In this document: piece by piece, positions 6,448 through 14,648 of the stretch
Layout: the number at the start of each line of letters is the position of its first letter
How positions within the stretch are numbered: the stretch's first letter is position 1
Position numbers and translations under genes: made by a program
NCBI GenBank assembly: GCA_036555105.1
Contig: DATBMA010000051.1
Coordinates: 1 to 14,648, forward strand
From: DATBMA01 sp036555105
GTDB taxonomy: Bacteria > Actinomycetota > Acidimicrobiia > Spongiisociales > ZC4RG35
Direction of reading: 5' to 3'
Length of the DNA: 14,648 nucleotides
Notes under the pieces: model-generated
The model's input: only the letters and a program-made list of their open reading frames with translations
Database searches by the model: none
What the model was told of the DNA's origin: nothing

Positions 6448-8171
6448 CCAATCTCCAGGTGCTGGGGATGCTGGCCGAACTGGCGCGGTTGACCAGCCTC
6501 GAAGAGGGCTCACCCCAAGCGTTCAAGGTCCGGGCCTACGAGAACGCCGTCGCTGCCGTCGAGGGGTATCCGGGTGAGATCGCGGCGCTCGATCAGAAGC
6601 AGCTCGAGGCGATCAAGGGTCTCGGGGCGTCGACCGCAGCCAAGATCCGGGAGCTGGTCGACACCGGCACGGTCGCCAAGCTCGAGGAGCTGCGAACCCG
6701 CTATCCGGCGCCTTTCGTCCAGCTGATGAGGATCCCCGGCCTCGGCCCGAAGACCTTGCTCAGGCTTCGCGACGAGCTCGGAGTGGAGGACCTGGCGAGC
6801 CTCCAGGCCGCAATCAGCGAAGAACGGCTGCGGAACGTGGCCGGGCTGGGGAAGACCACGGAGGAAAAGCTCGCCAAGGCGATCGAACGTCTCGGCCTGC
6901 TCGACCAGGATCGGCGCACCCCCATCGCCGATGCCCTCCCGGTGGCACGCCAGCTCGCCTCTGACCTGAGGAAGATCCGAGGGGTCGAGGCGGCGGAGCC
7001 AGCCGGGAGCCTGCGTCGGTTCGCCGAGACCATCGGCGACATCGACATCGTCGTGGCGGCGCCCGATGGGACCGCGGTGATGGAAGCGGTCTCCGGCCAC
7101 GCGTTGTCCGACGAGGTGATCCTCTCCGGGCCGACCAAGACCTCGATCCGGTTGCCGAGTGGGATGCAGGTGGATGTGCGGGTGGTCGAGCCCGACCAGA
7201 TGGGCGCCGCCCTCCTCTACTTCACTGGCTCCAAGGCTCACAACATCGCGCTGCGCCAGCGCGCCATCGACCGGGGATGGCTGCTCAACGAGTACGGCTT
7301 GTTCGACGACGACCGGGTGGTGGCCTCGAAGACCGAGACCGAGGTATACGCCGCGCTCGGCACCTCCTTCATCCCCCCGCCGCTGCGGGAGAACAGCGGC
7401 GAGATCCAGGCCGCGGCGGCAGGGGAGTTGCCCGAGGTGGTGACTGTCGAGAAGATCCGGGGCGACCTCCACTTCCACTCGGATCAGTCGGGGGACGGTC
7501 GTGCATCGTTGGAGGAGATGGTCGAGGCTGCTGCCCGGCGGGGCCTCCGTTATGTCGGCGTCACCGAGCACGGTGAGGACCTGACCATCAATGGCTCGAG
7601 CCGGGACCAGATGCGGGCCCACCGAAAGCGCATCGAGAAGCTGCAGGAGAAGTATCCGAAGCTGCGGATGCTCTTCGGGTGTGAGCTCAACATCGGTCCA
7701 GAGGGCGGGCTCGATTACGACCCCGACTTCCGCCTCGAGTTCGAATGGTGCGTCGCCTCCATCCACTCTCACTTCGATCTGCCTTCGGCCCGACAGACCG
7801 AGCGGGTGCTGACTGCCATCAGCGATCCGTCGGTGTCCGCCATCGGCCATCTGACCGGCCGTTACATCGGCCGCCGGCCCGGGGTGGAGCTGAACGTCGA
7901 TGCCATCTTGGATGGGCTGCGCGAAGCCGGGGTGGCGCTGGAGGTGAACGGGGCGCTCGACCGGCTGGATGCCTCGGCCGAGGTGATCCACCGGGCGGTT
8001 GCGAAGGGAGTGAAGCTGGTCATCTCGACTGACTCCCACCACCCGAGCGATCTGGCCAGAGTCGAGTTCGGAGTCCTGAACGCCCAGCGCGGTTGGGCCC
8101 AGGCGGGAGATGTCGTGAACACATTGCCCACTGAGCGGTTCCTCAAGTGGGCGCGCGCCCGCCGGGTGTGA
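6444..8171 (+). CDS. polX: Family X DNA polymerase with C-terminal PHP nuclease domain
   Basis: This 575-residue bacterial PolX is expected to fill gaps in base-excision or end-joining repair. The N-terminal helix-hairpin-helix (8-kDa-like) region begins near residue 10 (LARLTSLEEGSPQAFKVRAY), and a second HhH follows around 90-150. The palm has GSLRRFAETIGDIDIVV, with Asp199 and Asp201, and the third catalytic Asp244 in MQVDVRVV. YFTGSKAHNIALR is the family nucleotide-binding stretch. The PHP domain starts at DLHFH (341-345) and keeps SIHSHF, HLTGR and ISTDSHH, but the usual ITDH is VTEH. GTG 6444 is chosen because family proteins start just before this helix; GTG 6420 would add eight Arg-rich residues from the repeat. 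No ribosome binding site is visible. Confidence 0.93.
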   Translation: MTNLQVLGMLAELARLTSLEEGSPQAFKVRAYENAVAAVEGYPGEIAALDQKQLEAIKGLGASTAAKIRELVDTGTVAKLEELRTRYPAPFVQLMRIPGLGPKTLLRLRDELGVEDLASLQAAISEERLRNVAGLGKTTEEKLAKAIERLGLLDQDRRTPIADALPVARQLASDLRKIRGVEAAEPAGSLRRFAETIGDIDIVVAAPDGTAVMEAVSGHALSDEVILSGPTKTSIRLPSGMQVDVRVVEPDQMGAALLYFTGSKAHNIALRQRAIDRGWLLNEYGLFDDDRVVASKTETEVYAALGTSFIPPPLRENSGEIQAAAAGELPEVVTVEKIRGDLHFHSDQSGDGRASLEEMVEAAARRGLRYVGVTEHGEDLTINGSSRDQMRAHRKRIEKLQEKYPKLRMLFGCELNIGPEGGLDYDPDFRLEFEWCVASIHSHFDLPSARQTERVLTAISDPSVSAIGHLTGRYIGRRPGVELNVDAILDGLREAGVALEVNGALDRLDASAEVIHRAVAKGVKLVISTDSHHPSDLARVEFGVLNAQRGWAQAGDVVNTLPTERFLKWARARRV

Positions 8172-8197
8172 TCAACCGGAGCCTGAGGCGGGAGTGG

Positions 8198-8217
8198 GCC
8201 GGTTCGTATACTCCGGC
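8198..8217 (+). promoter_or_regulatory. Promoter -10 and possible operator before the pyrophosphatase-like gene
   Basis: TATACT at 8207-8212 is the best -10 in the window. The -35 region, 17 nt upstream (TGAGGC, 8184-8189), is poor, which suggests an activator or alternative recognition. The -10 is flanked by an inverted repeat, GCCGG (8198-8202) and CCGGC (8213-8217), a possible repressor site. Transcription would begin near 8219, excluding the upstream GTG 8194 as a start. Confidence 0.5.
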
Positions 8218-8237
8218 TGCCCCCGATTCGCCCCCAT

Positions 8238-8242
8238 GGAGG
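8238..8242 (+). promoter_or_regulatory. Ribosome binding site deciding a TTG start
   Basis: GGAGG lies 8 nt before TTG 8251 and supports that start. It overlaps the alternative ATG 8236, which has no Shine-Dalgarno of its own. Confidence 0.55.
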
Positions 8243-8250
8243 TCGCGCGC

Positions 8251-10284
8251 TTGCCGGTAATCCCGCTCTATGCGGCCCTCGGGGTCGGCCTACTGGCGCT
8301 CTTGGTCGCACGCACTTATCAGGCCCAGATGATGCGGGCGGAGATCCCGAACGGGCCCGTCCGCGACACAGCCAATTCGATTCATCAGGGCAACGACGCG
8401 TATCTCGCCAGCCGGCTGCGCTGGGTGGCGCTGGTGGTCGGCTTGCTGGCGGTCGGCCTCGGTCTCACGACCGGGGGCTGGGGCGCCATCCCGGTCGTTG
8501 TGGGTGGGCTGGTGGCCGCCGGAGCCGAACTGTGGGGATTGCGCACCACGTCGGCGACCAGCCCCAGGACCGCCGCCGCCGGGGGCCTGATGGCGTCGCT
8601 CGACGTGGCCTGGCGGGGCTCGGCGGCGATCGGGTTCGCCATACCCGGCCTCGGCCTGACAACTCTCGTCGTCACCCTCCTGATCGTCACCGTCGCCTGG
8701 CCGGCCGCCGACTGGGTGACTCTCATGGCGGGCTTGGTTCTGGGGGCGTCGGCCGTATCGCTCTTTGCTCGTGTTGGTGGTGGCCTGTTCACCACCTCCG
8801 TCGACCTCGGAGCCGACCTCACAGCTCGCGACAACCAGATCGATGAGCACGACCCCCGCAACCCGGCGGCGGTGGCGGACTCGGTTGGCGATGGGGTCGG
8901 AGCGGCCGGGGCAATGGGCTCGGACCTGCTCGACTCCCATCTGGGTTCTGCTGTCGCCGCCCTGGCATACGCCGGCATCGGGTTCGCCTCAGATCCTTGG
9001 CAGCCCCAGGCAATGGTCTATCCAGTGGCGATTGCGGCGGTCGCCCTCCTGGCATCGGCAGTGGGGGCGGCGGTCTTCCGCTCTTCGGATGAGGACGTGA
9101 CCAGGGCTTTGCGGAGGGCGACCTATGTCGGAGCCGCGCTCACCGTCCTCGGGGTGGCGGGCTTGGGCGTGTGGCTGTTCTCTGATGTTCCTGGCATCGC
9201 CCATCCAACCGGCCTTTCGCTGGCCGTCGTGGCCGGGCTGGTATCCGGGCTGCTGATCGCTCAGATTTCGGACTGGTTCACATCCGATCGTTACCTCACG
9301 GCAAAGGAGGTAGCCCGCAACGCTCCCACTGGGTCGGCGCCGCTGATCCTCTCCGGCTTGTCCGAGGGCTTGCGCTCGGCGGTGCTGTCGGCAGTGGTGC
9401 TGGCGGTCGGCATCGGCGCTGCCTTTGCCGCCGGGGTATGGGCGCTCGGAGATGGCGGAGGCGTCTACGGGGTGACGATCGGCGCCGTCGGCGCACTCGG
9501 GATCGTGGCGCTGCCGCTGTCGCTTTCGGCCTGGAGCGGGATCGTCGACAGCGCAGGCTCGATCGCGCATCTCGCCGATCTCTCGCAGGAGGCGGTCGAG
9601 ACCACCGAGTCGCTCGATGCGGTTGGCAGTACCTCGGCTCCCGCGGCCAAGGGGTTTGCGATCGGCGCCGCGGCTCTCACCGCCTTCGCCCTCCAGTCCG
9701 CATACAACACCGCGGTGGGGCCGGAAACGCTCGACCTGGCGGCGGTGCCGGTGGCCGCGGGCCTGCTGTTAGGGGCCACAGTCCCGTTCCTCTTCGCCGC
9801 CCTGATCATGCGCGGTGTGAGCCGGGCCGCCAAGCGGGTCATCGACGAGTCCGAGCGCCAGTTGAAGGAGACCGGCCTCCGGGAGCGGACACAGGGAGTC
9901 GTCCCTGACTACCTCCGCAGCGTTGAGGTGGCCGCGGCCGCCGCCCTTCCGGAGACTGTCGCCCCGGTCGTGTTGGCGTTGGCGCTGCCGGTCCTGGTGG
10001 GGCTGGCCGATGTCAGAGCCTTGGCCGGGTTCCTGGCGGGCTCGCTGGTCACCGGTTTGCTCTTGGGGGCCACGATGGTCAACAGTGGGGGGGCATGGGA
10101 CAACGCCAAGAGGCTCATCGAGTCGGGCGCCTTCGGTGGCCGAGGCTCCGAGGCACACATGTCGGCCATGACCGGTGACACCGTGGGCGACTCCTTCAAA
10201 GACGCCTGCGGCCCATCGTTGACGGTCCTGATCAAGACCACCGCGGTGGTCTCCCTCGTTTTCGCTCCGCTCTTCATCAGGTAG
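8251..10284 (+). CDS. Membrane pyrophosphatase-like protein with altered active site
   Basis: This 677-residue protein is rich in membrane helices and plainly homologous to H+/Na+-translocating pyrophosphatases (HppA), which couple PPi hydrolysis to ion pumping. It keeps GGGLFTTSVDLGADL, HDPRNPAAVAD, KGFAIGAAAL, GGAWDNAK (Asp617, Lys620) and the C-terminal GDTVGDSFKDACGPSL (Asp643, Asp647, Lys650, Asp651). Several near-invariant residues are changed: the Lys of FTK is Thr182, the Lys of LVGK is Arg193, the third Asp of the ADNVGDNVGD block is Ala218, the Asn of GNTT is Ser460, and DAYGP is SAWSG (426-430). Loss of the third Asp should impair or abolish hydrolysis. It may be a divergent or repurposed member. 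TTG 8251 is preferred for its GGAGG; ATG 8236 is an alternative. The next gene begins 2 nt after its stop. Confidence 0.9.
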   Translation: MPVIPLYAALGVGLLALLVARTYQAQMMRAEIPNGPVRDTANSIHQGNDAYLASRLRWVALVVGLLAVGLGLTTGGWGAIPVVVGGLVAAGAELWGLRTTSATSPRTAAAGGLMASLDVAWRGSAAIGFAIPGLGLTTLVVTLLIVTVAWPAADWVTLMAGLVLGASAVSLFARVGGGLFTTSVDLGADLTARDNQIDEHDPRNPAAVADSVGDGVGAAGAMGSDLLDSHLGSAVAALAYAGIGFASDPWQPQAMVYPVAIAAVALLASAVGAAVFRSSDEDVTRALRRATYVGAALTVLGVAGLGVWLFSDVPGIAHPTGLSLAVVAGLVSGLLIAQISDWFTSDRYLTAKEVARNAPTGSAPLILSGLSEGLRSAVLSAVVLAVGIGAAFAAGVWALGDGGGVYGVTIGAVGALGIVALPLSLSAWSGIVDSAGSIAHLADLSQEAVETTESLDAVGSTSAPAAKGFAIGAAALTAFALQSAYNTAVGPETLDLAAVPVAAGLLLGATVPFLFAALIMRGVSRAAKRVIDESERQLKETGLRERTQGVVPDYLRSVEVAAAAALPETVAPVVLALALPVLVGLADVRALAGFLAGSLVTGLLLGATMVNSGGAWDNAKRLIESGAFGGRGSEAHMSAMTGDTVGDSFKDACGPSLTVLIKTTAVVSLVFAPLFIR

Positions 10285-10286
10285 AC

Positions 10287-11522
10287 GTGTCCGAGATCCT
10301 CCTCGTTCGCCATGGCGAGTCTGCTGCCAACGTCTCCGGGATCTGGCAGGGCCGCGGCGAGAGCGAGCTGACCGAGGCCGGACAAGCGCAGGCGGCCCGG
10401 CTTGCGGCCAGGCTTGCTGGTCTGGACGCCCGCATCTATGTCAGCCCGCTGGGTCGGGCACAGGCCACTGCCGCCGCTCTGGGACGGCCGTTCGAGACCC
10501 TGGAGGGTTTGGCCGAGATCGACCTCGGCGAGTGGGATGGGCGGACCTTCGAACAGGTGGAGGAGGAGTTCACGGAGGGCTTGACCGCGGTGCGGGCTGG
10601 AGAGGACATCCCATTCGGCCGGACCGGAGAGCGTTTCATCGAATTCTCCGAAAGGGTGTGGTCGGCGATCGAACTCATCTTCGATCGGATTGAGACTGAT
10701 CAGGCCGGGGACGAGCAGACCGCCATCGCCGTCACGCATGGAGGGGTGGTCGATGCGGTCATGGCTCGACTGGTGGGTTGGCGAGCGCACAGCCGGACCT
10801 ACTCGCATCCCGCCAACACCTCGATCACCCGTCTTGCCTATCGCCGGGGCAGGACGCGGCTCGTTTCCTACAACGACACTTATCACCTGGAAGCCCGTCC
10901 GAAGTCGGTCGATCAGAGGATCGCGGCCGGCGAGCCAGTCCTCGCCCTGATCCGCCATGGACGCACAGCCGACAATGCAGCCGGCCGGATCCAGGGGCGG
11001 GGAGGCGGGGGCCTCGACGACGTGGGACACGCTCAGGCCGATGCGCTGGCGGCCCGTCTGGGGCCGCAGGCTCTGGCGTTCACCTCACGTTTGCAACGGG
11101 CCTTTGCAACTGCCTCCCGTTTGACCGGCGACCCGGTCGCCTGGGAGGGGCTGGAGGAGATGGCCTTCGGGGATTGGGAGGGCCTGACCGGGGCCGAGGC
11201 CCGCGGGCTTTCGCCCGACCTCTATGAGCGGATCTACACGGGAGCGGAAGACCTTCCGCGGGGCGGGTCCGGGGAGACCTGGTCGGGCATGGAGGAGCGG
11301 GTCTGGGCGGCGATCGGGCGGCTGCCGACGGAACCCGGGACCGTCACCCCGGTCGTCACCCACGGCGGACCCATCCGGGCGGTGGTGGCCCGCTTGGGGG
11401 GCGAGGGCTGGAAGGCCGCCGGCCGCATCGACGCCCCCGATAACACCGCCGTCACCCACATCGCCCTGACCGACGAAGGCCCGGTGATGATCGACTACGC
11501 CACGACCGGACACCTGGAGTAG
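10287..11522 (+). CDS. Two-domain histidine phosphatase (tandem phosphoglycerate-mutase fold)
   Basis: This 411-residue protein contains two complete histidine-phosphatase domains. Domain 1 (about 1-200) has LLVRHGESAAN with catalytic His9, SPLGRAQATA, EIDLGEWDG and VTHGGVVDAV. Domain 2 (about 215-411) has LIRHGRTADN with His224, TSRLQRAFATAS, EEMAFGDWEG and VVTHGGPIRAVV. Both keep the RHG motif, the second Arg, the acidic residue and the second His, so both may be active. Single-domain relatives act on small phosphate esters (phosphoglycerate, alpha-ribazole phosphate, nucleotides); the substrate here cannot be named. GTG 10287 lies 2 nt after the stop of the pyrophosphatase-like gene, so they are very likely co-transcribed. 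A GC hairpin directly follows the stop. Confidence 0.88.
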   Translation: MSEILLVRHGESAANVSGIWQGRGESELTEAGQAQAARLAARLAGLDARIYVSPLGRAQATAAALGRPFETLEGLAEIDLGEWDGRTFEQVEEEFTEGLTAVRAGEDIPFGRTGERFIEFSERVWSAIELIFDRIETDQAGDEQTAIAVTHGGVVDAVMARLVGWRAHSRTYSHPANTSITRLAYRRGRTRLVSYNDTYHLEARPKSVDQRIAAGEPVLALIRHGRTADNAAGRIQGRGGGGLDDVGHAQADALAARLGPQALAFTSRLQRAFATASRLTGDPVAWEGLEEMAFGDWEGLTGAEARGLSPDLYERIYTGAEDLPRGGSGETWSGMEERVWAAIGRLPTEPGTVTPVVTHGGPIRAVVARLGGEGWKAAGRIDAPDNTAVTHIALTDEGPVMIDYATTGHLE

Positions 11523-11539
11523 GCGGCCCATCGGCCGCC
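11522..11539 (+). terminator. GC hairpin after the phosphatase gene
   Basis: GGCGGCC (11522-11528) pairs perfectly with GGCCGCC (11533-11539) around the 4-nt loop CATC, starting at the last base of the stop codon. No T-run follows, as is common in high-GC actinobacteria, so termination is likely but not certain. Confidence 0.55.
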
Positions 11540-11576
11540 GGTACGGACTACTTAAGTCAAGGTACTCAGACTGGAG

Positions 11577-11601
11577 CCTCGGTCCTTCTTGGACAGCGAG
11601 G
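11577..11601. terminator. Imperfect hairpin between convergent genes
   Basis: CCTCG and GTCC (11577-11585) pair with GGAC and CGAGG (11591-11601) around loop TTCTT, with a 2-nt bulge (AG). It lies in the 117-nt gap between the phosphatase gene and the convergent methyltransferase gene and could serve either strand. Nothing else codes in this gap. Confidence 0.4.
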
Positions 11602-11639
11602 ACCCGGCATACGGCATCGCAGCGATGGTTTGCCAGGGA

Positions 11640-12269
11640 TCAGTCTTTGTGCTGACTACTTGGTACCTGTTCTTCTTCGGGCCCACCGGGCACGGTGAAC
11701 AGTGACAGATGCTCGGGCGAGGGATAGAGCCGGAAGTGAGACTCGAGGTGCACGAACCCGGCTTGTTCCGCCCTTGGAACCAGCCGCGTGGGATTGAGCT
11801 TGTGCACGTGAACCTGGCGAGCCTTGAAAGGCGTCCCGTGCAGGACCACCGAAGTCGGGATGGCGAAGGCCCCGCGGAACGGCTCGGCCGGGTACACCAG
11901 CATCACCAGTCCTTCCGGCTTGACCACGCGCCTGATCTCGGACAAGGCGGCATCCAGTGGGGGGATGTGCTCGACGGCGTGGAATGAGATGACTGCGTCG
12001 AAGGAGGCGTCGGGGAATTCGAGCCGGTCGGCCGACATTGTGTGGATTTGATCGACGATTCCCACTTCGGCCGCCTTCGGGTTCACGTCGATTCCGTGTG
12101 CGTCGAAACCTCGGGCCTGCATCGCCGCCACCAGATGGCCGCGGCCACAGCCGATGTCGAGGATCCTGTCGCCCGGCTGCGGCCGGACATACTGCAGCAC
12201 AGCCTCCAGGTTGCGCGGGTTCCACCGGTTGATCTGGGCATACCGGCGGGAGTCGTAGGAAGAAGACAC
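11640..12269 (-). CDS. Class I SAM-dependent methyltransferase, substrate unknown
   Basis: This 209-residue protein has the Methyltransf_11/UbiE-type layout. Motif I is ILDIGCGRGHLVAAM, near residues 36-50. The acidic loop binding the ribose is HGIDVNPKAA, motif III-like DASFDAVISFHAVEHI is followed by RRVVKPEGLVMLVYP. A variable C-terminal half (FKARQVHVHKLNP and onward) should set the substrate. The acceptor may be a lipid, sugar or small molecule; nothing here decides. The last residues (GGPEEEQVPSSQHKD) are polar and likely disordered. The GTG start at 12269 has no Shine-Dalgarno but has a candidate -10 exactly 6 nt upstream, as for leaderless genes. It lies downstream of topA and the small membrane gene but behind a hairpin, so it is probably its own transcription unit. 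Flanked by short GGTACTC repeats. Confidence 0.88.
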   Translation of the reverse strand: MSSSYDSRRYAQINRWNPRNLEAVLQYVRPQPGDRILDIGCGRGHLVAAMQARGFDAHGIDVNPKAAEVGIVDQIHTMSADRLEFPDASFDAVISFHAVEHIPPLDAALSEIRRVVKPEGLVMLVYPAEPFRGAFAIPTSVVLHGTPFKARQVHVHKLNPTRLVPRAEQAGFVHLESHFRLYPSPEHLSLFTVPGGPEEEQVPSSQHKD

Positions 12270-12275
12270 AAGGCA

Positions 12276-12281
12276 AAAGTA
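12276..12281 (-). promoter_or_regulatory. Putative -10 of the methyltransferase gene, leaderless type
   Basis: On the minus strand TACTTT (12281-12276) fits TANNNT and is followed by exactly 6 nt before GTG 12269. The -35 region falls in the hairpin at 12291-12315 and does not match a consensus. Same geometry as at 182-194 and 3917-3929. Confidence 0.4.
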
Positions 12282-12292
12282 CTCGGTACTCG
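12279..12292 (+). repeat. Tandem GTACTCG repeat
   Basis: GTACTCG occurs twice without a gap (12279-12285 and 12286-12292). GGTACTC also occurs at 11561-11567, on the other side of the methyltransferase gene. The copy nearest the gene overlaps its candidate -10. Confidence 0.6.
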
Positions 12293-12315
12293 ATCAGCGC
12301 CCTTGGCGCTGATCG
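12291..12315 (-). terminator. Perfect 11-bp hairpin at the end of the topA unit
   Basis: Bases 12291-12301 and 12305-12315 pair perfectly (CGATCAGCGCC with GGCGCTGATCG) around a 3-nt loop. On the minus strand it covers the last six sense codons and the stop of the 57-residue ORF. A TTTT follows only 13 nt later. It probably terminates the topA transcript before the methyltransferase promoter. Confidence 0.6.
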
Positions 12316-12466
12316 TTCCACATCTTCCACCAGAGCAAGCCGTGGGCAGCGATGCCGATTCCGAGCACGACCGTCACGAACCAGTATCCGAGCACTGCCG
12401 CCAGCACCGCGGCGACGGCCGCTCCCGCCACAAGAGCCACCCTGACTCCGTTGAGTGGCCCGAACA

Positions 12467-12467
<1 letters not shown>
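12294..12467 (-). CDS. Small two-helix membrane protein coupled to topA
   Basis: This 57-residue ORF is not recognised as a named family. It starts MFGPLNGVRVALVAGAAVAA and has two hydrophobic segments (about 8-26 and 28-45) separated by Gly-Tyr-Trp, then a polar, basic end, LLWWKMWNDQRQGR. Its ATG (12467-12465) shares one base with the topA stop (TGATG), so translation is probably coupled by reinitiation. Its own stop at 12296-12294 lies inside a perfect hairpin. Third-codon GC is high, as in its neighbours, and the tight junction supports a real gene. Function unknown; two-helix proteins of this size often act as small membrane regulators or are simply uncharacterised. Confidence 0.65.

Positions 12468-14648
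<2,181 letters not shown>

Noticed and set aside
6510..8042. Long minus-strand open frame (510 codons) opposite polX
   Set aside because: The plus strand encodes a complete PolX with catalytic motifs; the antisense product has no recognisable domain.
8194..8236. GTG 8194 as start of the pyrophosphatase-like gene
   Set aside because: It lies upstream of the -10 at 8207-8212 and would add residues without the hydrophobic character of family N-termini.
9909..11030. Minus-strand open frame (373 codons) across the pyrophosphatase-like and phosphatase genes
   Set aside because: It spans two plus-strand genes with clear motifs and has no family resemblance; typical antisense opening in high-GC DNA.

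Overview
This is 14.6 kb of very GC-rich DNA (GC-rich third codon positions, frequent GTG/TTG starts). It looks like chromosomal DNA from an actinobacterium, perhaps a deep-branching or uncultured lineage such as an acidimicrobiia relative. The lineage is inferred from gene content and from a zinc-finger-less topA with a basic tail. I see no rRNA, tRNA, CRISPR array, transposase or phage gene.

Left part (1-3905): the 5' end of a HAD-family phosphatase faces left. Facing right is a compact Tad/Flp secretion and pilus operon: a 182-residue unknown with faint CpaE/Ssd-like character but no P-loop, the TadA/CpaF ATPase, one protein carrying both a TadB-like and a TadC-like membrane domain, a short Flp pilin, TadE, and a second TadE/TadG-like protein. 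Most junctions are 4-nt stop/start overlaps. The HAD, Ssd-like, TadA, TadB/C, Flp and TadE order, with topA a few genes away, recalls the Rv3646c to Rv3661 neighbourhood of Mycobacterium tuberculosis.

Middle part (3917-8171): a YbaK/EbsC-type aminoacyl-tRNA deacylase, then a convergent FtsH protease whose stop codon lies 1 nt away. Divergent from ftsH is a family X DNA polymerase with a PHP nuclease domain. Its start lies in a short tandem repeat and overlaps the stop of a possible 14-codon leader ORF.

Right part (8172-14648): a clear -10 element precedes a membrane pyrophosphatase-like protein. It keeps the fold and the C-terminal acidic cluster but has lost several residues that are near-invariant in active enzymes. 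Two bases later comes a protein made of two complete histidine-phosphatase domains. A GC hairpin follows. On the minus strand are topA (5' truncated by the window edge), a translationally coupled 57-residue membrane protein ending inside a perfect hairpin, and a class I SAM methyltransferase with leaderless-type signals.

The most interesting item is the substituted pyrophosphatase paired with a fused double phosphatase. The Tad operon is recognisable but compacted: TadB and TadC fused, the CpaE-like position filled by a short protein, and a likely CTG start for tadE. No function has been assigned beyond what motifs support.
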